DNA of 16,235 bases from CBFGWV01 sp965652545 (lineage in GTDB: Bacteria > Pseudomonadota > Gammaproteobacteria > Competibacterales > Competibacteraceae), in contig CBFGWV010000084.1 in assembly GCA_965652545.1 (NCBI GenBank), positions 1-16,235 on the forward strand, read 5' to 3'. Of this stretch, positions 7,793-14,942 are shown one piece after another. The notes under the pieces are model-generated. The model searched no databases, was not told the origin of the DNA, and saw only the letters and a program-made list of their open reading frames with translations. Numbering within the stretch: the first letter of the stretch is position 1; each line of letters begins with the position of its first letter. A program made the translations under genes and the position numbers.

Positions 7793-8388
7793 TCGCCATG
7801 CAATACCGCTTCACGCTGCCGGCGGACTACGACATGGACCTCATCCGTCGCCGCATCGTCACCAAGGGGCCGTTGCTGGACGACCTCCCAGACCTGGTAT
7901 TCAAGGCCTATCTCTATGGCGAACGCGACCTCGCTGGACAGGGCGCGGGGGAGAACCGGTACGCGCCGTTCTACCTGTGGGCGAACAGTACCGGCATGAA
8001 CGCTTTCCTCTGCGGCCCCGCATTCCAGGCGGTCAGCCAGGCGTTTGGCTGGCCATCCGTGCAGGTGTGGTCGGTCTGGGAGGCGTTGCGGACGGCGTCC
8101 ATCGCCCAGGCCGGTAGCGCGACCCAGGTCTCCATCCCCATTGCACCGCACGCGGATCTCGACGTCCTGCGTCTGGCCGAGCGCGACGCCGCGCGTATCG
8201 ATGTGCTCGATCACGGCGCGGTCGCGGCGGTGGCGGCATTCGAGCCGACGTCGTGGTCGCTGGTGCGCCTTCGCCTGTGGGCAGGGGACGGGCCGCCGGT
8301 ACTGCCTGAGCAGCAGCAATACACCGTCGGACATCTCTCCCGGCCGGGTGTGGCGTCGATGCCGCTGGCACCGATGCCCGGGGAGTGA
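7789..8388 (+). CDS. DUF4865-family protein
   Basis: A 199-residue soluble protein that I recognise as DUF4865 from its opening, MIAMQYRFTLPADYDMDLIR, and from the YAPFYLWANSTGMNAFL block near 61-77. No catalytic motif can be named. It is coupled to the tautomerase by an ATGA overlap, and I know the trio LysR-tautomerase-DUF4865 as a recurring neighbourhood in proteobacteria, so the two probably act in one pathway on an unknown small molecule. A longer frame reaching 7732 is dismissed because it would run through the tautomerase 3' end. Confidence 0.85.
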   Translation: MIAMQYRFTLPADYDMDLIRRRIVTKGPLLDDLPDLVFKAYLYGERDLAGQGAGENRYAPFYLWANSTGMNAFLCGPAFQAVSQAFGWPSVQVWSVWEALRTASIAQAGSATQVSIPIAPHADLDVLRLAERDAARIDVLDHGAVAAVAAFEPTSWSLVRLRLWAGDGPPVLPEQQQYTVGHLSRPGVASMPLAPMPGE

Positions 8389-8452
8389 TCAACGGAAGTG
8401 GTTTGCGGTTTATAGTCGGCGCGCGGAAGTCGCCAATAAAAGGATGTAAGCC

Positions 8453-9094
8453 ATGACAGAAAACCGACGGATCACCTTCTATCACTCCCCATACAGCCGC
8501 GCGGCCGGTGTCCGCGCGCTACTGGAGGAACTGGGCGCAGACTACGAACTGAAAGTGCTCGATCTGACCACCCAGCAGGAGCGCCAGCCCGAGTACCTTG
8601 CCGTGAACCCCATGGGCAAGGTGCCGGCCATCGTGCACAACGGCGTTCTGGTCACCGAGCAGGCGGCTGTGTACATGTACCTGGCCGAGCTCTACCCCGA
8701 GGCGGGCCTCGCCCCCGCGGTCGGCGACCCGCTACGCGGCGCGTATCTGCGCTGGATGGTGTTCTACGGCTCCTGTTTCGAGCCGGCGCTGGTGGATAAA
8801 TCGATGGAGCGCGAAGCGCCTGAGCCCTCCCGTTCGCCCTACGGCACCTACGACGATGTGATGAACACCCTGAACGCGCAGTTGGCGCGCGGGCCATACA
8901 TCCTGGGCGAGCGCTTTACCGCCGCCGACGTGCTCTGGGGTGTGGCGCTGGCCTGGACGGTGGGGTTCGGCATCGTGCCCGGCACGCCGGTGATAAAGGC
9001 ATACATCGAGCGCATCACCAGCCGCCCGGCCATCGTCCGCGCCAAGGCGCTGGACACCGAACTTGGCGCCCAGCTCAGCGGCGGGGCAGCCTGA
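8453..9094 (+). CDS. Glutathione S-transferase family protein
   Basis: A 213-residue two-domain protein. The thioredoxin-like N-terminal domain (about 6-83) contains FYHSPYSRAAGVRALLEE, the cis-proline block NPMGKVPAIV (52-61) and the glutathione gamma-Glu contact region VTEQAAVYMYLAE, where the usual Glu-Ser is Glu-Gln (69-70). The helical C-terminal domain (about 90-205) carries the N-capping-box region GERFTAADVLWG. Such enzymes conjugate glutathione to electrophiles or reduce disulfides; the substrate is unknown. AAGGA upstream of the ATG supports the start. It lies 64 bases after DUF4865 on the same strand, so read-through from that operon is possible. Confidence 0.92.
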   Translation: MTENRRITFYHSPYSRAAGVRALLEELGADYELKVLDLTTQQERQPEYLAVNPMGKVPAIVHNGVLVTEQAAVYMYLAELYPEAGLAPAVGDPLRGAYLRWMVFYGSCFEPALVDKSMEREAPEPSRSPYGTYDDVMNTLNAQLARGPYILGERFTAADVLWGVALAWTVGFGIVPGTPVIKAYIERITSRPAIVRAKALDTELGAQLSGGAA

Positions 9095-9100
9095 AACGAC

Positions 9101-9252
9101 CCCCTGGGATCGCCGAGTTGTACTCGGCAGCCGGCCAAGGGCCGGCCCGGAACGACGCTTCGGCGGTGGCACGATTCGCTTTGGTATCTAATGACGCCAG
9201 TGAATGGCCGAGCGATGCTCGGCTGCCGAGTACAACTCGGCGATCCCAGGGG
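9101..9252. repeat. Head-to-head pair of REP-like elements (copies B and C)
   Basis: Bases 9101-9133 and 9220-9252 form a perfect 33-bp inverted repeat. Each arm begins CCCCTGGGATC at its outer end and contains hairpin 1 (9112-9118 with 9122-9128; 9225-9231 with 9235-9241). Each is followed inward by its own hairpin 2: GCCGGCC with GGCCGGC in B (9130-9146), GCCGAGC with GCTCGGC in C (9207-9223). The pair fills the gap between the convergent GST gene and the exported-protein gene, as BIME-type REP pairs commonly do. It may also act as a transcription barrier in both directions. No transposase or target duplication is seen. Confidence 0.85.
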
Positions 9253-9287
9253 TGCTTCTCTTTGACTGCGATGGCTGTCCCTGATTA

Positions 9288-10814
9288 TCAAGGACCGCCA
9301 TTGACGATCGTCAGCCCGGTGGCCTGCAGGTCACCGGCCCCGATGATGCCGTCCGACAAGGCCCCCGGCGGGGTGGCGATGAGCACAAAGGTATACGCCC
9401 CTTCCGGCGCGACGGCGGGCCAGGTGGCGCTGAACGCATTGCCATTGCCGACCTGCTCGCCCGCGGCCAGGGTGACGCCGCTGGCCAGTGGCGGAAACTT
9501 CTGCGCCGCCGCCGACCGGCAAGCCGGCGTCAGGGTGGGGCCGTCGCTCAGAAAGACCACGGCCTCGCCTTTGTTGCAGCCGAGGCTCAGATTTGGCGGC
9601 GGCAGGGCGACGAGGTACACATCGAACGTAACCGGTGCGCCGGACGTGTTGGCCATCGAGGTGGCAAAGCTCAGGGATTCGCCGGCGGTGACCAGGCCTT
9701 GGCTGGCCGTCAGGCCCAATGCCGGTGGCCCGGCGTTGGGCCTGACGCTGCTGCGCGTGCAGTCGTAGGTTTCTGCGATTCGCCCGCCGGTGTCGATCAC
9801 CGCGAAATCTGTGATGGCCACCGGCGCCGCGCCCGGCGTCTGGTCGAACAGACGCGAGCCGATACCCAGGTCCGCCCACTTGGTGGTGGTATAGAGGTCG
9901 CTTTCGGCCGTCAACGCCACATTGCCGCCATCGGCCAGCACGATGCCATAGCGCTTGAAGGTGTTGAGGATCACCCGCGCCGCCGGCGAATAGCCCTCGA
10001 GCGGGAAATCCGCCCGCAGGCGCAGGCGGGAGCCGTACGGCACCGCGTCGACGGGCCCGCTGGGGCCGCCGGCGTGTGATGCCGGGCGCACGTACAACCG
10101 CCCGTCCACCCCACCCAGCGAGGCGTCGTTGGCCATGCGCGCGTTGGGCAGGATAAAGCGGATGGCATGACCCAGGTCGCCGTTGCCCGTAGCGTCCTGC
10201 GCCAGGGCGGCGGCGATGTCGTCGGCATTGAACATCAGCGGCGCCATGGGAAAGCCCGCGGCATCGGCACTGGTGCAATGCTCGCCCCGGCCTTGCGGCG
10301 GGTACACCGCGTCCATTTGCCAAAGCGCCAGGCACTGCGCCTGCACCTGGGCGGAGGACTGCTCGGTCACGCGGTAGGCCTCATACAGCGTCTGGCCTTG
10401 CACCACCAGGAGGTGGCAGTCGTTGTCCGTGTTGTCGCACACCAGCCCCGTCTCGCCTTCGATGGCGGCATTCGCCGGCACCGGCATGGCGGTGCCGGGG
10501 GGCTCGCAATCGGGGCTGTAGTACTCGTCGAAGGGTATGGCCTCGACGGTACGCATCGGCGCATCCGCCGGCGCTCTTACGACATGAAGCGAGAAGTCGA
10601 TCTGCATGCGACCCAAGCCAAAGCCGCCGAGGTCGGCCACTGTGCCGATCATGTCGGCCGACTGCGGGTGCAGGGGCGCCGTGGCGATGTTCTGGTTCCA
10701 CACCGCGCCGGGCGGGAAGCGCGGCAGCGGGTCGGCGATGGCGGCACCGGCGGCGCACAGCAGTGCGACAAGAGCGGCCGGACGAAGAGTATGGAACTGC
10801 CTCTGGCATGCCAT
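9288..10814 (-). CDS. Exported protein of unknown function, two-part
   Basis: A 508-residue protein with a signal peptide (about 1-27, ending GAAIA before DP). Residues 30-345 resemble a family of secreted bacterial proteins I know only as hypothetical, with landmarks PPGAVWNQNI (35-44), VPANAAIEG (112-120), CHLLVVQGQTLYEAYR (133-148), TSADAAGFPMAP (181-192), GHAIRFILP (215-223) and a YGIVLADGG block (289-297). Residues 358-505 are rich in beta-strand and Gly/Ala/Pro and look like an Ig-like or CARDB-like module. Eight or more cysteines suggest disulfides outside the cytoplasm. ATG at 10814 is chosen because AAAGGCGAG precedes it and the signal peptide starts there; a longer frame to 10883 exists. 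No enzyme motif is evident. Confidence 0.75.
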   Translation of the reverse strand: MACQRQFHTLRPAALVALLCAAGAAIADPLPRFPPGAVWNQNIATAPLHPQSADMIGTVADLGGFGLGRMQIDFSLHVVRAPADAPMRTVEAIPFDEYYSPDCEPPGTAMPVPANAAIEGETGLVCDNTDNDCHLLVVQGQTLYEAYRVTEQSSAQVQAQCLALWQMDAVYPPQGRGEHCTSADAAGFPMAPLMFNADDIAAALAQDATGNGDLGHAIRFILPNARMANDASLGGVDGRLYVRPASHAGGPSGPVDAVPYGSRLRLRADFPLEGYSPAARVILNTFKRYGIVLADGGNVALTAESDLYTTTKWADLGIGSRLFDQTPGAAPVAITDFAVIDTGGRIAETYDCTRSSVRPNAGPPALGLTASQGLVTAGESLSFATSMANTSGAPVTFDVYLVALPPPNLSLGCNKGEAVVFLSDGPTLTPACRSAAAQKFPPLASGVTLAAGEQVGNGNAFSATWPAVAPEGAYTFVLIATPPGALSDGIIGAGDLQATGLTIVNGGP

Positions 10815-11062
10815 CGTTGACTCGCCTTTCGCTGCGCGCTGGGATCGTCCCATGTTGTAGCGCGTTCGTCCCCGTAGCCGCAAGCCTCAAGGCGGCCGCG
10901 GCGGATAATCGCAGGTTAATGCCAGTTCAGCTGCCGTTAAAAAGCGCTATGGCTAAATACACCTGAACATCGCCGAACATGCTTGATGACGGAGTGAACG
11001 ATCCATACCGGATAACGTCACAGGCATTGAGCAGACGGACATCAATACAGGAGGTAACGACG
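10815..11062. other. Divergent intergenic region
   Basis: The 248 bases hold the promoters of the exported-protein gene (minus) and of the DUF1328-entericidin pair (plus). I see no convincing -35/-10 pair or dyad. An AGGAGG ribosome binding site at 11049-11054 serves the DUF1328 gene. Confidence 0.4.
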
Positions 11063-11230
11063 ATGCTTTCTTGGGCAGTCACTTTTCTCATCATCGCCAT
11101 TATTGCAGCGCTTCTGGGGTTCAGTGGAATCGCCGGCGCCGCAACCAACATTGCATGGATTCTGTTCGTGGTCGGCTTGGTCGTCGCTCTGGTGCTATTC
11201 ATCAGCGGCCGTGGCAGATCGGTCCTATAG
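11063..11230 (+). CDS. DUF1328 small membrane protein (YtjA-like)
   Basis: A 55-residue inner-membrane peptide with two hydrophobic helices (about 3-22 and 33-50) joined by GFSGIAGAA and ending in a basic GRGR tail, the DUF1328/YtjA pattern. The start follows a consensus AGGAGG with an eight-base gap; a longer frame from 10979 lacks one. The function of the family is not established. The entericidin-like gene begins 26 bases later on the same strand and shares the terminator at 11445-11480. Confidence 0.9.
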   Translation: MLSWAVTFLIIAIIAALLGFSGIAGAATNIAWILFVVGLVVALVLFISGRGRSVL

Positions 11231-11256
11231 CCTTGTTAAAAAAAGGAGAGTAATCC

Positions 11257-11424
11257 ATGAAGACCTTGTTCCAGAATTCCAAAACGTTTCTTCTTGCAAT
11301 GCTGATCATGGGTGCTTTTGCCGGTGGACTTGCAGGTTGCAATACCACAGAAGGCTTTGGCAAGGATGTCGAAGCCGCGGGTGATGCCATCAGCGATGAG
11401 GCAGAAGAAAACAAAGGCTATTAA
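11257..11424 (+). CDS. Entericidin-like small lipoprotein
   Basis: A 55-residue lipoprotein precursor: a basic N-terminus (MKTLFQNSK), a hydrophobic core and the lipobox LAGC with the lipidated Cys at residue 28. The mature peptide starts CNTTEGFGKDVEAAGDAISD, the signature of EcnA/EcnB. In E. coli, EcnB is a membrane-active peptide induced in stationary phase and EcnA its antagonist; only one such gene is present here, so its role may instead be in envelope stress. AAAGGAGAG precedes the ATG. It appears to be the second gene of an operon with DUF1328. Confidence 0.9.
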   Translation: MKTLFQNSKTFLLAMLIMGAFAGGLAGCNTTEGFGKDVEAAGDAISDEAEENKGY

Positions 11425-11444
11425 CCAATAGCCGAGCATCCGAA

Positions 11445-11480
11445 AGCCCCTTGCACTGCGTGTGCAAGGGGCTTTTTTTT
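11445..11480 (+). terminator. Rho-independent terminator of the entericidin operon
   Basis: AGCCCCTTGCAC (11445-11456) pairs perfectly with GTGCAAGGGGCT (11462-11473) around a five-base loop, followed by eight T (11473-11480). The T run touches the cysE stop codon (11479-11481), so on the opposite strand the same hairpin can end cysE transcripts, though with only TTTC after it. Confidence 0.95.
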
Positions 11481-12321
11481 ATTCGCAATCCGGAAGTGAG
11501 TGGTCCATCGACGCCGATGGCGAGGGCAGCGTCTGTTGCCCGACCACTTTTGCCGGCACGCCGGCCACGGTGGAGCAGGGCGGCACATCGTGCAGCACCA
11601 CGCTGCCGGCGCCGACCTTGGCACAGCGGCCGATTTCGATGTTCCCCAGAATCTTCGCACCCGCACCGATGAGCACGCCACGGCGCACTTTGGGGTGACG
11701 GTCGCCGCTCTCCTTGCCCGTGCCGCCCAGGGTGACTTCCTGGAGAATGGACACGTCATCCTCGATGACCGCCGTCTCGCCGACCACCAGGCCGGTGGCA
11801 TGGTCCACCATCACACCGGTACCGATGGGCGCGGCGGGGTGGATGTCCATCGCAAACACCTCGGACACCCGGCTTTGCAGCCACAAGGCCAATGGTGCGC
11901 GGCCCTCCAGGTACAAGGCATGGCCCAGCCGGTGGGCCTGCAACCCCTGAAACCCCTTAAAGTACAGAAACGCGCGCGACAGATCGCTGGCCGCCGGGTC
12001 GCGGTCGTACACCGCGCGCAGGTCGATCTCCGCCGCCGTCAGAATCTCGGGCCGGTCGGCGTACTCGGTGCGAAAGATGCCGTACAAGTCGTCGGTCGCG
12101 ATGGCGGCATCCGCCAGCTTGTCGCCGAGCAGGCGGGCCAGCGCATCGGCCAGGCACCGTGGCTTGAGCAGGCGGCGCTCGGCAAAGGGGCGCAACAGCG
12201 GCTCTTCGCCGGCCAAGGCCTCGGCTTCGTTCTGCAGGCGTGCCCACAGCAGGTCGCTGTCCGCCGGGGCCGGCGGCTTGACGTGAGCGGTATTCACCGC
12301 GGCGGTGGCGGGGTTGGGCAT
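11479..12321 (-). CDS. cysE: Serine O-acetyltransferase
   Basis: A 280-residue enzyme making O-acetylserine from serine and acetyl-CoA, the first step of cysteine synthesis. The helical SATase N-terminal domain (about 24-145) leads into a left-handed beta-helix of hexapeptide repeats (about 155-255). Key positions are DIHPAA (H161), VDHATG (173-178), GGTGKESGDRHPKV (199-212) and the closing AGVPAKVVG. Length fits the CysE type with a short N-terminal extension. ATG at 12321 follows GGGAGA with a seven-base gap and is preferred over a TTG at 12336. It stands alone, convergent with the entericidin gene; no cysK or iscR is adjacent. Confidence 0.97.
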   Translation of the reverse strand: MPNPATAAVNTAHVKPPAPADSDLLWARLQNEAEALAGEEPLLRPFAERRLLKPRCLADALARLLGDKLADAAIATDDLYGIFRTEYADRPEILTAAEIDLRAVYDRDPAASDLSRAFLYFKGFQGLQAHRLGHALYLEGRAPLALWLQSRVSEVFAMDIHPAAPIGTGVMVDHATGLVVGETAVIEDDVSILQEVTLGGTGKESGDRHPKVRRGVLIGAGAKILGNIEIGRCAKVGAGSVVLHDVPPCSTVAGVPAKVVGQQTLPSPSASMDHSLPDCE

Positions 12322-12452
12322 GGCGCAGTCTCCCAAAACGGCGCATAGGTTGCCGTTTGACCCTACGAATTGTGCCGTGTTTCGGATGAATCGCGAAATT
12401 TGGCCGCCGTACCCCTATGCTCGCTCAGCATTCATGATGAGGGAGGTGTGCG

Positions 12453-12797
12453 GTGCGTGAATCGATGGAACAGTTCCTGGCCCGACGGCGAAAGCTGGTG
12501 CGCTGGTGGCCGCCGGTCGGTGTGGCCATGCTGCTGGTGCTCGTCGGGTTTGCAGGGTGGCTGTGGTTCACCCAGCCGCTGATGGTCAACCCCAACGAAA
12601 TGGCCCGCCGCTTGATCAGCGGCGATATCGACGACGGCACGCTGGTGATACTGGCCGGCATGGTGCCCTTGCTGTTGTGGGGGTGCCTGATCGTCACCGC
12701 CGGCCTGGTGTTGCTGGGCTTCTCGGTGACCGCGGCAGAGCGCCGCTACCTCGCCGCACTCGATGACAAGGGCGGAAGCGGGCGGACGACCGCGTAG
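12453..12797 (+). CDS. Small two-helix membrane protein, unknown
   Basis: A 114-residue protein with hydrophobic helices at about 21-40 and 64-90, a basic N-terminus (RRRKLVRWW) and a charged C-terminal tail. No family is recognised. The GTG at 12453 is chosen because GGGAGG ends six bases upstream; an ATG four codons later is possible. Its last 52 bases overlap the 3' end of the MFS gene on the other strand. Codon use is in keeping with its neighbours and the hydrophobic pattern is clean, so I take it as a real gene. Confidence 0.75.
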   Translation: MRESMEQFLARRRKLVRWWPPVGVAMLLVLVGFAGWLWFTQPLMVNPNEMARRLISGDIDDGTLVILAGMVPLLLWGCLIVTAGLVLLGFSVTAAERRYLAALDDKGGSGRTTA

Positions 12798-13936
12798 AGA
12801 AACCCGCCGGCGGCCAGCAGTACGACCACGGCAAAGCCGGCAGCCACCCCCAGCACCTGCGGGAACCCGCCCGCCTGGTGCAGAGTGGCGATCAACGGCA
12901 CCGCCAGGCCACTGGCGGTAAAGCCCAGGAAGTACTTCATGCCGAAGGCGCGTGCCCGGTAGTGGGCCGGCACGTAACGCGCCACCATCGCATCGTTGAC
13001 CACCACCTGGCCGTAGATCGCCGCCATGGTGAGGGTAAAGCCGGCCAGCAGGGTCACGCCCTGGGTCGCCGCCGCCAGCGTCAGCCCGCCGGCCTGCAAC
13101 ACGGCCAGCACCACGAACAACACCGGCAGGCTGTAACGGTCGATCAGACGCCCCATCAGCAACTGGGTCATGGCCCCGACAACGAATACCAGGGTCGCCA
13201 GCGACCCGGTGATCGCCAACGGCAGCGCAAAGCCAAGACGCTCGTCGATTACCTTGGGCAGCGTGATCGTGGTGATGTTGAAGGTCATGCCGCCGGCCAC
13301 GATGGCGATAGCGAAGATCGCCAGCATCGTCCGCGGGTGGGCCACAGCAAGCGGTGCGCGTTGCGGCTTGCCTGCCTTGGCGCCGCCGCCGGCATCGGGC
13401 ACCAGCGCCAGATAGGCCAGGCCGACGGCCAGGCAAACCAGCCCCGGCACGATGAAGGCCGCCCGCCAGCCCAGGTTGGCCGCGATCACCGCGGTGACGC
13501 CCGAGGCCAGTGCCGCCCCCAGGTTGCCCCACACGCCGTTCCAGCCCAGGTCACGCCCCAGGCGGCGGGTGTGGCTGATCAGCATGGCCGAGCCGATGGG
13601 GTGGTACAGCGCCGCGAACGTCCCCAGTACCAGCAGCCAGGCGGCAAAAGCCGTGGTCGAGCCGGCCGTGGCCAGGCCCAGTGACGCGGTGCCGCAGCCG
13701 GCAAAGAACAGCGCCAGCAGATTGCGGCGCCCGTAGCGGTCCGCCAACCAGCCGGCGGGCAGGGAGAACAACCCAAAGGCCACGAACATACCGGTAGCCA
13801 GGGCGATCAACTCGGCATAGCTCAGCCCGGTGTCGGCGGCGATGGCGATCACGGCCGTGGGGTAGATCAACAGCACGAAGTGATCCAGCGCGTGGGCGAT
13901 GTTGACGAAGATGATGGTACGGCGGGCGGTCGTCAT
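12746..13936 (-). CDS. MFS transporter
   Basis: A 396-residue 12-helix major facilitator. Motif A of the first half is clear, GWLADRYGRR (62-71), and a similar loop, GRLIDRYSLP, occurs in the second half. The opening IIFVNIAHALDHFVLLIYPT recalls the Fsr/fosmidomycin-resistance-like and sugar-efflux-like groups, so export is more likely than uptake; the substrate is unknown. ATG at 13936 is chosen because the first helix follows directly; an in-frame ATG at 13972 adds twelve residues, and neither has a strong Shine-Dalgarno. It is divergent from an AraC regulator 91 bases away. Confidence 0.92.
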   Translation of the reverse strand: MTTARRTIIFVNIAHALDHFVLLIYPTAVIAIAADTGLSYAELIALATGMFVAFGLFSLPAGWLADRYGRRNLLALFFAGCGTASLGLATAGSTTAFAAWLLVLGTFAALYHPIGSAMLISHTRRLGRDLGWNGVWGNLGAALASGVTAVIAANLGWRAAFIVPGLVCLAVGLAYLALVPDAGGGAKAGKPQRAPLAVAHPRTMLAIFAIAIVAGGMTFNITTITLPKVIDERLGFALPLAITGSLATLVFVVGAMTQLLMGRLIDRYSLPVLFVVLAVLQAGGLTLAAATQGVTLLAGFTLTMAAIYGQVVVNDAMVARYVPAHYRARAFGMKYFLGFTASGLAVPLIATLHQAGGFPQVLGVAAGFAVVVLLAAGGFLYAVVRPLPPLSSSAAR

Positions 13937-13989
13937 GGCAGGGCTCGGTCGATGACGCGGGGGTAAGATCATCGTAATCTGGCCCGAGC

Positions 13990-14024
13990 GGCCATTTGGG
14001 CCATGATGTCATTGAACGGGCCAT
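13990..14024. promoter_or_regulatory. GGCCAT repeats in the MFS/AraC divergent region
   Basis: GGCCAT occurs three times, at 13990-13995, 13999-14004 and 14019-14024, the outer two as the longer GGCCATT(T)G. Repeated half-sites in one orientation are what AraC-type dimers usually bind. Assignment to the neighbouring regulator is inferred. Confidence 0.35.
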
Positions 14025-14027
14025 TGC

Positions 14028-14789
14028 ATGCCACCGCGCTCCACCGACGCGACCGACTACCAGGATGTCGACCGCCCCGTCGCCGTCATGCCCAAGACGT
14101 ACCGGACGGGCGAGACCACAGGCTGGCACACCCATACCCGCGCGCAGCTGCTGTTTGCCTTGCGCGGTGTGCTGGTGGCCAGCGCACGCAGCGGCGCCTG
14201 GGTGGTACCGACGGACTTCGCCTTGTGGATACCGCCGGGGCTGGCGCACAACGTGGTCATGCACGGCGACATCGTCATGCGCTCGGCCTACGTGCGTGCC
14301 GAGGCCGTGCCGGGCGGGGTGGGCGAGTGCCGGGTGATCGCCGTGTCCGAGTTGCTCAAGGCCGCCCTGGTGGCGCTGGCCGACGAGCCGGTGCTGTATG
14401 ACGAGGCCGGTCGTGGCGGGCACCTTGCGGCCCTGGTGCTGGATGAAATCGCCCGCGCCCCGGCCACCCCGTTTGCCCTGGTGATACCGGCCGACGCGCG
14501 GCTCGCCCGTCTGGCCAGGGCGCTGATCGCCGACCCGGGGTTGGCACTGGATATCGATGGCTGGGCCGACACCGTCGGTGTGAGCCGGCGCACGCTGACG
14601 CGGCGTTTCCGCCAGGAGACGGGGTTGTCGTTCGGCGCCTGGCGACGACGGCTGCGCCTGCTGCGGGCGGCGGCACGGGTGGCCGACGGCGAGGCCGTCG
14701 AGCGGGTCGCCGGCAGCCTGGGCTACGGCAGCGCGGCGGCGTTTCGCGCCATGGCGCGGCGGGAGTTGGGGGCGCAGTTCGACTTTTGA
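14028..14789 (+). CDS. AraC-family regulator with cupin sensor domain
   Basis: A 253-residue regulator. The N-terminal cupin (about 18-90) carries the HTHTRAQLLFALRG strand pattern and IPPGLAHNV (68-76), where small effectors are sensed in this family. The C-terminal double helix-turn-helix (about 155-250) includes DGWADTVGVSRRTLTRRFRQETG and the second helix pair VAGSLGYGSAAAFRAMARRELG. It is divergent from the MFS exporter, an arrangement in which such regulators usually activate the transporter gene in response to its substrate. The start is accepted from domain spacing; no Shine-Dalgarno is visible. Confidence 0.9.
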   Translation: MPPRSTDATDYQDVDRPVAVMPKTYRTGETTGWHTHTRAQLLFALRGVLVASARSGAWVVPTDFALWIPPGLAHNVVMHGDIVMRSAYVRAEAVPGGVGECRVIAVSELLKAALVALADEPVLYDEAGRGGHLAALVLDEIARAPATPFALVIPADARLARLARALIADPGLALDIDGWADTVGVSRRTLTRRFRQETGLSFGAWRRRLRLLRAAARVADGEAVERVAGSLGYGSAAAFRAMARRELGAQFDF

Positions 14790-14942
14790 ACGTGCCCCGG
14801 CACTGTTTAATTCAGTAGCAGAAAATATCATGACCGTCCGTGGTGGCGCGCTGATAGCCTTGCTCCGGTTGTCCGAGACGATATCCAGATCGCAAACACG
14901 ACGGGTACCGCTTCCGGACGCTCTACTCGAAGGAAGCGGGTC

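Noticed and set aside
9101..9252. Insertion sequence with terminal inverted repeats
   Set aside because: The inside is only 86 bases with no transposase frame, the bordering bases show no target duplication, and a related single copy at 174-220 fits a REP-type repeat better.
11257..11424. EcnA/EcnB toxin-antidote pair
   Set aside because: Only one entericidin-like peptide is present; its neighbour is a DUF1328 membrane protein, so no antidote pair can be claimed.
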